From: Crotalaria pallida
Lineage: Eukaryota > Streptophyta > Magnoliopsida > Fabales > Fabaceae
Reading direction: 5' to 3'
Assembly (NCBI GenBank): GCA_037953625.1
Contig: CM075651.1
Location: 110,299,001 to 110,363,000 of the forward strand
DNA: 64,000 nucleotides
A program made the position numbers and the translations under genes. This document shows positions 49,284 to 61,026 of this stretch, in pieces. The notes under the pieces are model-generated. The model was not told the DNA's origin. It worked only from the letters and a program-made list of their open reading frames with translations, and did not search any database. Each line of letters starts with the position of its first letter. Position 1 is the stretch's first letter.

Positions 49284-50838
49284 CAAAACACCTTTCCAAA
49301 AACAACATTATTTTTCTCTAATGGTTTCCTTGAAAAACATTTAGTTATATTGAAATTGCAGTAATACTATTGATACGGAAATTATACTGAAGAGACATTT
49401 CATTAAAATGGTCATTACCTAAAAAGGCATGACATTGATTACAATGAAAATTTAAAACAAAAGGATCTGTGCCAATACTAAAGAGTACATTAGTCTTATC
49501 AGAGCAGACTCTATCTACCTAAATCTTATGACAAACATAAAACTACTTTCATCGGCAGGTGCCTCCTCTGGCTTGAACTTCTACTCCACTTGCCCTCCTT
49601 CTTGCACTTCCTCCTCCTCAGGTTCCCATATCACAAAGTCTTCCCAAGATCATCAAGCTCCCAAAATCTTCCAAAGACGCTACTCCACTATTTGAAATAT
49701 CTATCCAACACATAACGGGATCTGCCATCTGTGGACATCATCCCCAATGTCCACAGAGAAGGGGAAAACAGAGAGAGTAAGCGATCTGAATTATATAATC
49801 GTCGACGGCATGAGCTTAATCTAAGGGTCACACTAGGATACAACAGGCATAAACAACATAGATACACAGATTACATCATGCTTCATCAGCATATCCATTT
49901 CATCATTCCCATAATAGATTCAAATGTTTTATAATAATCTTTGATAAATTTCTCAATTCTCTTATCTAGAACCATAACATAGCTGTCAATGATTTAGGGA
50001 GGGAAATCATTGAAGCGAAGGGTAAGTCAGCACACACGATACATCTCCTCCTCAACATCCAACCACAACCTAGTTCGGAAAGCAGATGGGACGCACAGGA
50101 ATCCTAACTACACAGGCATCGATAGTCAAAGGGTACGTACCAAGCTGAAGCCACAACTCGGCCAGCAAAACAAAATACAATATCATTTATAATTTCACAA
50201 TTTCACAAAAGCAGTGACCTCTGGCCTTGATTCAGATTCCCTCTCACCATCTCCGATTTGCTCAAGGGGGTGACAGTACTTTCTCTAGTTGATCGTGTAG
50301 TCCTTGCTACGACCATGTCCCACAACCGAAAGACACGTCATTGTAGTCTTGTCCTACCTAGAGAAGCACTCGAGGCTTCTTGACGTTCACCGTCCTTGCA
50401 TTCCCCTATCACAATCACCACTCGAAGATACACCGGTCTCCAAGTATACAGTATCTTTCCTCTCCACTACTTCTCTCTCAGCGCGTAGTTAGAAAGAATT
50501 TAAACTTAAAGTCTTTTAAATCTTTTAAGTCTTTTATTAACCTAGTTTGGTCGACCCATTCTAAGCCTCGCTTCTAACGGGTCTCGACCTCTAAGGGTAA
50601 CAACAAACACCTCCCTATGGTACAGTGGATTCCACAAGACTCGAAACCACGGCACAGTCATCCACGTGGTCAGTCACTTAAAGGGGATATACAACAAAGA
50701 TCATTGTGTCGTTTGCACCATCACTGTACACTAATACGAATCTCAACAAAATTAATCATTCTCATATTTCCTTTTCATAGTTCATCATAATATACCAAGT
50801 CCTTTCCATAGGACAACCGTTCAAATATATCAAATAAT
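49284..50838. repeat. LTR D, left part
   Basis: It starts TGAGACATTACAAAACACC and continues as gypsy-type LTR sequence that I cannot assign to a named family. It contains a perfect 10-bp stem hairpin at 49729-49756 (CTGTGGACAT/ATGTCCACAG). No coding region is seen; the frames at 49731-50577 are short and random. It is interrupted by Tat1 at 50844. Confidence 0.55.
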
Positions 50839-50843
50839 CTTTC

Positions 50844-51383
50844 TGTAGTGTCCTTGACACAATGTTCAGAGTATATCCCTAGCTCAAGGGTATGGAAGAC
50901 CTAAGAGCTAGAAAACGGTCTGATGCTACTGTGTGATTTTGTTGGTATGCTAGCTATCCAGTGGGGATAACTAGGGTTTCCCTAATCACGAGTGTGTGCT
51001 AGTGTATGATTAGGGAGAGAGAACGTACCTGAGCCCCTAGCTGGAGACAGCTATTTATAGGGGGAGCGGTGTTGTACCCTATGGGCCTGTACGGAGGTCC
51101 AGTAGGGCTGACGTGTCCCTTTATAGGATAAGGGATGAGTCATTCACCCTTATCCTGTTAGCGGTTAGTCTTATCTGATTAGCGAGCTAGACTCACGCGC
51201 CCTTAGCTTGGACTCTTTAAGGGAAGAGGTCCCTGTGCTCGATCCAGAGTCGCTAGGGTGGGTCCTGTGGCATGCGCTCGGCCCAAAGATGTGTGACCTG
51301 GCAGAATGAGTATTCTGGTCGGCCAATGAGTATTCTGGTCGGCCAAGGGTGTTTTAGGGTAGATCGAGGGTCGGTCTACCACA
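50844..51383 (-). repeat. Tat1 3' LTR, 540 bp
   Basis: It starts TGTAGTGTCC and ends CTACCACA. In element orientation a TATAAATAG box lies at 51060-51051. It is near-identical to 57442-57981. Confidence 0.92.
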
Positions 51384-51397
51384 TAAGCCCCCTAGCT
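51384..51397 (-). other. Tat1 polypurine tract
   Basis: The minus strand reads AGCTAGGGGGCTTA directly before the 3' LTR. Confidence 0.75.
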
Positions 51398-52090
51398 CGG
51401 TAAGACTTTTTGAGTCTTGAGCCGAGCTGAGAGTTCTTCGTATGTGACCTTCAAGGTGCCGAGGGTTAAGCTCGGCAGGGGATTATGAGTTCAGGATAGC
51501 TCACACTGCCTCGCTGTCCCATTGACTGACTGAAAGGACGTTTGGATGTCCTTCTCCTGACACGTGCTGCCTTGTGTCAGAGGGGTCATGATGGTGCATG
51601 CTGCCTTTTGGGTTTTCGAAATGTTTCTTTCCACTAATTGTGCGCCACGTGGCTTCTCCGTGGCTCGATGCAGGCTTTTGGGCTTTTGTAATCAGGCCCA
51701 TGTTTTCAAACGTGGGGGAAGTTACCCTCTTGAACTTCAACTGCTCCTTTTTCTTTTCTTTTTCACACTTTCTTCCAAAACTTGGACTTCTAGTATTCCT
51801 CCTCTTTCTGCAATTCGTCTCCTTGGCTCTTGGACTTCCATTTTTACTCCATCGTTCTCTGCCAGTTTGTCTTGAAGCTTTTTGGCTTCTGTTTTGATTC
51901 TCCAGTTCGTTCGTGCCAGTTCTCATCCTCAAACTTCAGGTATTTTGCTTTCTGGTTTTGGTTTTGCTTCTGTCCTCTTTTTTCTTTTTCTACTGAGTTG
52001 TTGATTCCTTAGGTTCCGGGTTTATGGTTTTTGGTTGTTTTTGTGTTTGCTAATTTTCTGGGTTGGTTTCTGGGTAAGTTAGATTTCATT
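51398..52090 (+). other. Spacer and likely leader of the Tat1 antisense gene
   Basis: No conserved protein motif. It is pyrimidine-rich on the plus strand with several CAG sites, which would suit a 5' leader of the antisense frame that follows. The overlapping frames at 51501-52012 do not look like genes. Confidence 0.4.
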
Positions 52091-53145
52091 ATGAGTATCA
52101 ACTGGTCTCAGTATGAGGAGTGGTCTAGAATTCTGGGTTTGAGTGATCTTGAGGATTCTTCCTCTTCATCTTCTTCTTCTTCCGATCTGGAGGTGCTGGA
52201 CTCCTTACCCTCACCTTTCCGCCATCGCATGGTAGAACCGATGGCGGAGGTACCATTATCAGTAGATTACCCTCGGAATTCCGAGGAGGAGGAAAGTAGG
52301 AAACTACTGTATCATGCGGCGGAAGAGCGGGCCCAAGTATCCCGCCGCCCTTCGAACCGTTCTTGGGAGAAACCCTTCTGGGGAAAAGCTGTTAGGGTTA
52401 AGGGAAGGTGTAGTAGGCTCGGTTATAGGACTAATAAACCTAGGGTTAGGCTGTTTAAGAATTTTTATTTTATAGCTCTGACGCCGAGTATTCCCTTTCC
52501 CCAGGTATGGTTCGACGGTGCGTCTCACATCCTCACGAGTTTCCTGTGCCTCCGAACTCTGGAGATTATGACTGGGTTGACTTGGAGGTGCTCGGTACCC
52601 CTTCGGCTTTAGTCAACAACAATCTCAGTCATATCCGAGCTCACATACTCCCCTGCCCCACGGACGAAGCAGGGACGTCTTATGCCATTAGCTCTCCGGC
52701 GGTCGACGACCGAGTGTGCACGGCTATTGCTGCGGATCGCAAGGAATTCTTCATGTACGAGGAGGTTATCATACGGCTGGGTGTTAAGATGCCGTTTACA
52801 GACATAGAAATAGAGTTGTTGCGTCGACTGCGCTTGGCTCCTACCCAACTGCATCCTAGCGGTTGGGCCTTTATCCGTGCCTTTCAAAAGTTCTGTGAAG
52901 CTCAGAAATTGACTTGCTCGCTCCGAGCTTTCTTATGGTTGTACATACCACAGGTGAACACTTTTGAGAAGGGGTCGAACAAAAGGTTGTGGGTGTCATT
53001 GAAGGCCCGCAACGATCATGCACTTTTCGCCAAGTTTACCGACTCTTGGAAAACTTTTAAACCTCTATTCTTCACGTATAAGTTTGTCGGAACAGGAGAT
53101 TGCTGGTTTATGGAGGGTAACGATCCCCTGTTTCCTCTGTCCTAG
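52091..53145 (+). CDS. Antisense ORF of Tat1 (putative gypsy-type transposon domain), in two pieces
   Basis: It is read on the strand opposite to gag-pol. Piece 1 starts at MSINWSQYEEWSRI (52091), with a Ser run and acidic stretch. Piece 2 starts near 52507 in another frame, right after a TTTCCCCAG acceptor-like site, so a small intron is likely; I could not fix the donor. Piece 2 has FFMYEEVIIRLGVKMPFTD, then LAPTQLHPSGWAFIRAF, the pattern of the plant domain annotated as putative gypsy-type transposon (Transposase_28). Antisense ORFs of this kind are known from Tat-lineage elements; their role is not established. A stop at 53143-53145 is followed by more in-frame similarity-like sequence (HPKLYQYHYETELSVDERR) and a second stop near 53252, so the end is degraded. 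Confidence 0.7.
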
Positions 53146-53261
53146 TCGTCCGACTTCTTTAATAAACATCCTAAGCTTTATCAGTACCACTACGAGACCG
53201 AGCTATCGGTGGACGAGCGGCGTACTTGTGACACTTTCTTCACTTACCTTTGAGCAAACGG

Positions 53262-56200
53262 TCAAGTTGACATTAGGAATATCATCATTTTTCCACAGGA
53301 GCTCATAAAATCCGAGCTTGGTACAAATATGTATATATTAGGAATATGTATTCGCAAGTCGGCTATCACCGCCTCGTACTCTGCTTGGTTGTTCGAGGTG
53401 GGGAAGTCGAACTTGAGGGAATACTCCACACAAATGCCTTCTGCATTTTCAAGAATTATCCCTGCTCCTACCCCCTTATTGTGGCTGGAGCCATCAACAT
53501 AAATCTTCCATGGTTGGGAGAGGTTGGAATAAGTAGAATCTGATAGCTCTGAAACAAAATCTGCCAAAATTTGGGACTTGAGAGTTTTCCTTGGCTCGTA
53601 GGTGATGTCGAACTCTGATAGTTCCATAGACCAAGAGACCATCCTTCCTGCCAAGTCAGGTCGGTGGAGAACCTTCCTGATCGGCTGAGTTGTTCTAAGT
53701 ACTATGGGGTGGTTATGAAAGTATTGCCGGAGCCTCCTAGCAGCAACTACCAAAGCAAAGGCGATCTTTTCAATCTTAGAATATCTTATCTCAGGCCCTT
53801 GGAGGGCCTTGCTGACAAAGTAGATGGGACGCTCGGTCCCTGAGTCGTCTTTGACCAAGACCGAGCTAACAGATGTTTCACTCACGGACAAGTACAAAAA
53901 CAGAGTTTCCCCTTCCCGAGGACTGGTGAGGACGGGAGGGGCCGAGAGGTATTGCTTGAGTTCTGCAAACGCTTGTTCACAAGAGTCATTCCAATGAAAA
54001 TTCTTGTTTTTTCTGAGCAGTTGGTACCATGGTAAGGCTTTCTTGGCTACTTGAGGGAGAAATCTGGAGAGGGCTACCATCCGACCAGTTAGCCTCTGAA
54101 CTTCTTTGACATTAGATGGGCTGTGCATGTTCGAAATAGCTTGACATTTCTCTGGGTTGGCCTCGATACCCCTCTCCGTGAGCATGAAACCTAAAAAGGC
54201 CCTGGCTGGGACCCCGAAGGTGCACTTATCGGGGTTCAGGCGCATGTTGAATTTTCTTATTCTGTCCAAAATAGCTGCGAGGTCCTGGGGATGGTCCTCC
54301 TTCTTCTTGCTCTTGGCTATCATATCATCAATGTACACCTCGAGAGTAGGTCCGATCAAACCCGAGAAGACCTTGTTCATCATACGCTGGTAGGTTGCGC
54401 CAGCGTTTTTCAATCCGAAAGGCATTACCGTGTAGCAGTAAGTTGCCCTTTCAGTGATGAAGGCCGTTTTCTCCTGATCAGGAGGGTACATCGGGATTTG
54501 ATTGTATCCCGAGTATGCATCCATAAAAGAGAGGAGTTGATAGCCAGATGAGTTGTCCACTAGTTTATCGATGATGGGGAGGGGGTACTGGTCCTTCGGG
54601 CACGCTTTGTTTAAGTCGGTATAGTCGACGCACATGCGCCACTTCCCATTTGATTTTTTGACCAGAACGGTGTTGGAGAGCCACTCCGAGTAGCTAACCT
54701 CCCTGATGAACCCGGCGGAAAGGAGCTCGGATACCTTCTCCTCTATTACTGCAGCCTTTTCGGTGCCAACCTTTCTCTTCTTTTGGGCGACTGGCTTGGC
54801 GGTCGGATGAACGCTGAGCCGATGACATATCAAGTTCGGGTCAATCCCCGGCATGTCTGCCGAGGTCCAAGCGAAAAGATCTTTGTTCTTCTTTAGAAGC
54901 TCGAGCATTTCTGCTCGTATTTCTTCTGGAAGGTTGGTTCCTAGTTTCACTCTTCTGTCTGGTAGCTTCTCATCCAACACTATGAACTCCCACTCTCCTT
55001 GAGGGGTCGGTCTTGAATCATCCAAATCGGACCTGACATCTAGGTCCGTCAAGAGTACACTTCCTTTGTTCAAACTTAACTTTGGTTGAATTTCTTCTGG
55101 AATCTTGATCTTTGCCAAACTGGCATTGTAGCACATTCGAGCCTTCTCCTGATCGGCTCGGATGGTAACTACAGTTCTGTCGGAGCCTTCAAACTTCATA
55201 GCCAGATGGACAGTTGAGACGACCGTGCCGAAGGCCTGCAAGCATGTCCTGCCAAGGATGGCGTTATATGCCGATGGGCAATCGACGACGAGGAACTTGA
55301 TGATTTCGGTTCTCGCCGAGGGGTGGTTCCCAAGGGTCACTGGCAGCTGGATGTGTCCTTTGGGAACCACTGCATCTCCAGTAAAGCTGATCAGCTTCCC
55401 CTCGAAAGGGGTCAGGTCTGAGGTTTTTAACTTCAGTGCTTCAAAAAGGTTCAGGAACATGATATCTGCCGAGCTACCCTGATCGACAAATATCCTGGCA
55501 ACCTCATAGTTGCCGATCAATGCAGTGACGACCATAGGGTCGTTATGACCCGGGATCACCCCTTCAAGATCATCATCAGAAAAGCAAATGGGAATACTTT
55601 TTGTGGCTCTCTTTCGGATTGGATGGTTGTGGACGACAAGCACTTGATTTATGTATTTCTTTCTGTCGGATCGTTTTTCTCCTCCTCCCGCAAAACCTCC
55701 AGCAATGGTGTTGATTCGCAGGTTTTGTGGGGATTGATCCATCGTCGTCACTTCTACCATGGCCACTCTCTGCTGGTTGGGTGGTTGTTGTTGGTTGGTG
55801 TTTTGATCGGCCTGCCTGGTTAAGGATCGGCCATTCCTGTCTGGGGATGGAGTTCTTCTCCGAGCATGTCGGTTGAGTGCTTCCCTGACATACTGCTGTA
55901 ACTTGCCGTCCCTGATCAACTGCTCGATCACATCCCTGAGCCAAGTACATTCATCTATGGTGTGCCCATACCCGCCATGATACGAGCAAAATTTGGAGCG
56001 ATCCTGACGTTGACTTCTCTTCAAGGGGGGTGGTCTTTCTATTGCTCGGAGGTCAGTCTGCATTGTCTCCTGCAGAATTTGGCTTCTTGGAACTGTGATA
56101 GGGGTGTATTGCTCGAATTTCCCTCGGGGAGGTCCAAATATCCTATCCCCTCGGGGTCCTCTCCTTTGATCCTCTCTTCGGTCATCCCTTCTGTCATCTC

Positions 56201-57395
56201 TTCTCTCGTCTTTTCTTGGTTTTCCCTGGGAGGACGTCTCTCCTCGCTCGCCTCTGTCTCTGTTCCTTTGCCATTTGCTGAATTCTTCTAAGTTTATGAA
56301 CTTAGTGGAACGATGTCTCAGCTCCGCCATATCCCTCGGCGGTTTGCCCACTAGCGAGTTTTTGAAATCTCCGTTTCGGAGACCCTGAGTGAAGAGAAAA
56401 ACTACAAAGCTGGGTTCCAAGTTAGGAACGGTCCCTGCCTCCGAATGGAAGCGTGAAAGATATTCTTGCAAAGGCTCTTCAGGTTGCTGCATAACGCCTG
56501 CTAGTGCGTGGTCGGACTTCGGCTGGACGCAACTAGCAGTGTATCTGTTCAGAAAAACTTTCTTCATTTCTGCCCAGGAGTTGACAGAGTTTCTGGGCAA
56601 AGCTGAGTACCATCTTAAGACGGGTGGTTGCAGAGTCATGGAAAAAGCTCTGCATTTCATCAGGTCTCCTCCGTCGTAAAAGTTCATAGCTCCTTCAAAA
56701 GACAAAATATGCTCCAGGGGGTCGGTTAACCCGTTATACTTGGAAATACTCGTTGGGCCGAGAAAGGCTGAGGGTGTCTTGTATGCCATGATTCGCGGAG
56801 TGAAGGGATGGCCAGGGTGAGCAGTGTGGTCGGTTTCATATGTGGCCTCTAGGGTTGGGTTTATGGGAGGTGGTGGAGGTAGAGCGGTGGTAGGGTTGGG
56901 GATCAGCTGAGTTGCAGGGGTTGTTGCTAACGCCCTTTCAGTCACCGTCTGCATATGGAGCTGTTGGAGGTCGGCGATGGCCTTTCCCTGCCGCTCCAGG
57001 ATCTGAGCTTGTTGCTTAATGATTTCTTCCAACTGGCTTTCTCTTTGGCCACGGGAGTAGTCCCTATCCGCTCCAGAAACACGAGCATCGATGGATCGGC
57101 CCGATCCATGGTTTTGTGTATGATTGGGGTTAACAGGGTTTGGGTTAACAAGGTTTGGGTTAACAGGGTTTGTTTGCCTGGAATGAACGGTGTAAGGGCC
57201 ACTATGCGTGTGGGCTGGAATGGAGTGGTGGCTCCGGGCTGGAATTTGTCTTACTGATGGCATGCTGGGATGGGTAGGGTTTCTTCCTTCGAGATCTCTG
57301 CCATTGTCACCGCTGCCTTCCTCCAACCTCTGACGGTTTCGCCCTGCTTGGCGGTTTGCGCCACGTGAAGCGGCGTTTCCTCGCGTGTCTACCAT
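53262..57395 (-). pseudogene. gag-pol: Tat1 Gag-Pol polyprotein, truncated before integrase
   Basis: It starts at MVDTRGNAASRG (57395); the frame is open further upstream only into the primer site. In order, with rough residues: coiled, Gln-rich region with EEIIKQQAQILERQGKAI (120-150); gag domain with YNGLTDPLEHILSFEGAMNF (220-380); knuckle-like CSYHGGYGHTIDEC (about 470-483); aspartic protease with FVDQGSSADIM (about 637); reverse transcriptase with YTDLNKACPKDQYPLP and the catalytic YIDDM (about 1021); gypsy RNase H (about 1130-1280); and the start of a second, archaeal-type RNase H with IYVDGSSHNKGVGAGIIL (about 1297). Two RNase H domains mark the Tat lineage. Similarity stops at EYEAVIADLRI near 53349; the last ~28 residues are read from joined sequence. 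Integrase is absent. Otherwise the frame is uninterrupted over 4 kb. Confidence 0.9.
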
Positions 57396-57422
57396 TTTGG
57401 GGTGGGAATAGCAGTTTATGGA

Positions 57423-57440
57423 TCCCCACAGACGGCGCCA
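57423..57440 (-). other. Tat1 primer binding site
   Basis: The minus strand reads TGGCGCCGTCTGTGGGGA one base from the LTR end. This motif is common next to the 5' LTR of Tat-lineage elements; I do not assign the tRNA with certainty. Confidence 0.8.
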
Positions 57441-57441
57441 A

Positions 57442-57981
57442 TGTAGTGTCCTTGACACAATGTTCAGAGTATATCCCTAGCTCAAGGGTATGGAAGACCT
57501 AAGAGCTAGAAAACGGTCTGATGTTACCGTGTGATTTTGCTGGTATGCTAGCTATCCAGTGGGGATAACTAGGGTTTCCCTAATCACGAGTGTGTGCTAG
57601 TGTATGATTAGGGAGAGAGAACGTACTTGAGCCCCTAGCTGGAGACAGCTATTTATAGGGGGAGCGGTGTTGTACCCTATGGGCCTGTACGGAGGTCCAG
57701 TAGGGCTGACGTGGCCCTTTATAGGATAAGGGATGAGTCATTCATCCTTATCCTGTTAGCGGTTAGTCTTATCTGATTAGCGAGCTAGACTCACGCGCCC
57801 TTAGCTTGGACTCTTTAAGGGAAGAGGTCCCTATGCTCGATCCAGAGTCGCTAGGGTGGGTCCTGTGGCATGCGCTCGGCCCAAAGATGTGTGACCTGGC
57901 AGAATGAGTATTCTGGTCGGCCAATGAGTATTCTGGTCGGCCTAGGGTGTTTTAGGGTAGATCGAGGGTCGGTCTACCACA
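57442..57981 (-). repeat. Tat1 5' LTR, 540 bp
   Basis: Twin of 50844-51383 with about eight substitutions. TG...CA ends. Confidence 0.92.
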
Positions 57982-57986
57982 CTTTC

Positions 57987-60457
57987 ATAGGATAAATCAT
58001 GATTTCATAAACATAACCAAATACATCTGATACTTTATCACATGTTCTCTTATCATTTCCAAAACCATATTCAACAGGATAACTTTAAATAATACGACAT
58101 GTCATAGCAAAATAAAATCAAACAATCAATATAAAGTTATTGTCGCAACGTAGAACGACTAAGCACACCACAATCAATTGTCATCTCGTATCTTGACGTG
58201 TAACTTTGGATTCCGACTTTTGAGATGGTCGAAATCATCCTAATGTTACCGCCATTGTGTCTTAAGATAGCTACTCTCTCACCTGGATGTGAAGTTAGAG
58301 ACAACTGATTCTAATTACCCGTCTTTTGTTTCACTTGAACCTTAAACATTGATAATACAATTCAAAGGACCAATCAATTATACATTCACAAAACAATAAC
58401 TTAACCAATTGAATCCTTTTTCAAAATACATAGAAAAAATCGTAGATCATAAAATAATATTAGTAACTTAAAACCTCTTTGAAAACCAAAAACAGATTAT
58501 TGCACCAGTAAAATCACTTTTTCTTTTAGCTTTTTAAATCATGAAAATCTTTTCCAAAAATAATATATCTTTTAGAACTTCATTATCACCTCTCAAAAAT
58601 AAATTCCAAAACTTTAATCACTCAAAAACTATCTCTAACTATCTTATAACAACTACCATTTGCAGATAAATTATACAGCCATAGTTAAAATCATTTAAAA
58701 ATCATTTTCAAATACTACTACCATATTTTTAACTTAATAACTCAATATTTTCAAAATGATTTGAAAAACTCATTTTAAACACGCCATAAACTTAACATGT
58801 AACTAAATATATAATACTTGGTCACTCATATTTTTATTTACATAAAAATCATGACCAAAAACTTATATAACAACTACCATGCCATCACTAACATAAACAA
58901 ACTAAACTACATTACTCTAACTGATGCAACATTTTTAAGAAATTGGGACAACTAATATCCATTTAAAAATCATTTTTATTACATAAACAAGTAACCTAAC
59001 ACATAAACAAATATCCCTAATCAGAACTCATGCATTTCTTTCAAGTGAGAAATAATTATTTGAGCCAATGCAACTTTATAGATTTTCTGGACAGCATGCA
59101 ATACAAGTACAAAAAGTCACTTTTTCCTACCTACAATACACAAGTCTTATTATCTAAATAATATTTAAAATCCACATAACAATGCAAAGATCAATCCTGT
59201 ACAGCAAAATAAAACAGAGTTGCATCTATTCAAATTTACCCAAAAATTCCTCTTTTCAATTTATTACCAAGGATACATACACCAAGGTCTAAAAAGAAAA
59301 TCAAACTAGATAAAATAATATTGTTACTTTATAAAAACACATACTTCCAAGCTACACTTTATAATATACACATATATAAAATCAAACATCACAAACACAT
59401 ACAGAAGTTATAATTTGGGACCCATGGTCCAAATAAAATTATTATTTTCCAGAATAAAATTAATTTGTCAGAAATAGTTTATTTTCTATGAAGACACAAA
59501 GTTTGTTTCATGCATACACATCAGTAAGCACAATATATCCAGCATATAATCACTTAGACAATTAGGAAATTAAGAAAAATCATTCTTTCCTCTCATATTA
59601 AATTCGGTCCTAATAAAAATAAAATAAAAACAGTAATAACAATTTATAAACATATATAACATATTTCTATACTCTTCCTAACTTTAGAACATTTAATCTA
59701 AACACAAAATTAATTTAAAACACTTATAGGATAAAAATCAATTTTTGGACAACATAAGCTTTAAATCCCAAAAATCACTTTTCTCACAAACAGTTAATCT
59801 AAAAATCATGTCACTTTTTCCTATAGCTTAATTACATACTCTATTATAAAAATAACATCAAGTTTGATTTAATTAAATAATTTAAGCTTGCTGGACAGCC
59901 ATAACAAAACAGGTTGCATTTATTCAAAAATCAATATTCTACAAGTTCTAACACATACACCTAAAAACATATAATCTAAAGACTCCAAATAAACTCAACT
60001 TAGAAAAATCAATTCTGATCAGTAACTTAAATTTCCAGAAAATAAATATTTTATTCATCTCAAAACTTATGTTTTCATACTATAAATTATGCTAAACACC
60101 TATACACATAAACACATCACAAATACACCTAAAAATACACCTTTAAATCACATACCTTTATTAAAATAAATCTTTCCAGAATTAAAATAAATTTTCCAGA
60201 ATTATTTCTTTTCACTAAAAATCATTTATTCAATTGTTATTTCATGAAACTACATCAAAGAATTAAGATACAAACACCATATAATCACATAAATACTTAG
60301 GAAAATCAAAATAACACACCTATCATATCAACATCATCATTCGGTCATACAAAAAAAAATATGAACAGTAACCAAATTATTTTTCACATAATCAATCATT
60401 AAACCTTAAAATCAATTACAAAGTACAAAGAACAAAGAATAAATCATGCATATAAAC
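57987..60457. repeat. LTR D, right part
   Basis: AT-rich sequence that continues LTR D after the Tat1 insertion, up to the Tat2 LTR. No coding region or RNA gene is visible. Near 60168-60210 a short unit resembling CCAGAATTAAAATAAAT is repeated. The outer boundary of D is not in the window. Confidence 0.5.
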
Positions 60458-60969
60458 TGTGGTGGACTTGGCTTAGCCGAGCTCCCCGAAACCCTCACTT
60501 AGGGCCTGATGACCCTTTAGGAAGCCCTCTGTGTGCTTGGTCGAGCTCAAAGCTCAACGGCCGAACAGACACCAGACACGGGCCGACCTCATGCTCCTAC
60601 TAAGGTCCGACTCCCTTGTCCGACACCACGCAGAGATTCCGATACCAAGGACAGGATGACATACACATCTTATCTACAAGGACAGCTCATCCACTCATAG
60701 CTCATTACAGGCTGGCCCTACTTGGGCCTTAAGCAAGCCCATTAGGGCAACCAGCTCCCCCCTATAAGTAGCTCCGTACTACATGGGGCTCAGGTATGTC
60801 CTCTAACTCTAATTGTCACCTTCACACACCAGTGATTAGGGTTACTTCTTGGCCTCCTACCTTTCCACCAAAGGAGGACACCCACAAACATCACAGATAA
60901 ACCCTAGATAGAGGCTTCCTTAAGGTCTTCTTCCCTTACCTTGAGGTCCTCTCAGTCTAGGACATCACA
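60458..60969 (+). repeat. 5' LTR of Tat2, 512 bp
   Basis: It runs from TGTGGTGGACTTGG to GACATCACA and is followed by a Tat-type primer site. A TATAAGTA box is at 60763. The partner LTR lies outside the window. Confidence 0.82.
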
Positions 60970-60970
60970 T

Positions 60971-60988
60971 TGGCGCCGTCTGTGAGGA
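60971..60988 (+). other. Tat2 primer binding site
   Basis: TGGCGCCGTCTGTGAGGA, differing from the Tat1 site at one position. It fixes the plus orientation. Confidence 0.8.
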
Positions 60989-61026
60989 ACGAGAGCAAAA
61001 CTTCATCCCCACCCAAAGAATCTACC

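Larger units (their letters stand above)
50839..57986 (-). mobile_element. Tat1, complete Tat-lineage gypsy element with CTTTC target duplication
   Basis: The element spans 50844-57981 (7138 bp) with 540-bp LTRs, flanked by perfect 5-bp duplications CTTTC (50839-50843 and 57982-57986). The plan is LTR, primer site, gag-pol, antisense ORF, polypurine tract, LTR. It lacks integrase because of an internal deletion near 53300-53350. The LTRs differ at about eight positions by eye, so it is one of the younger insertions here. It sits inside LTR D. Confidence 0.9.
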
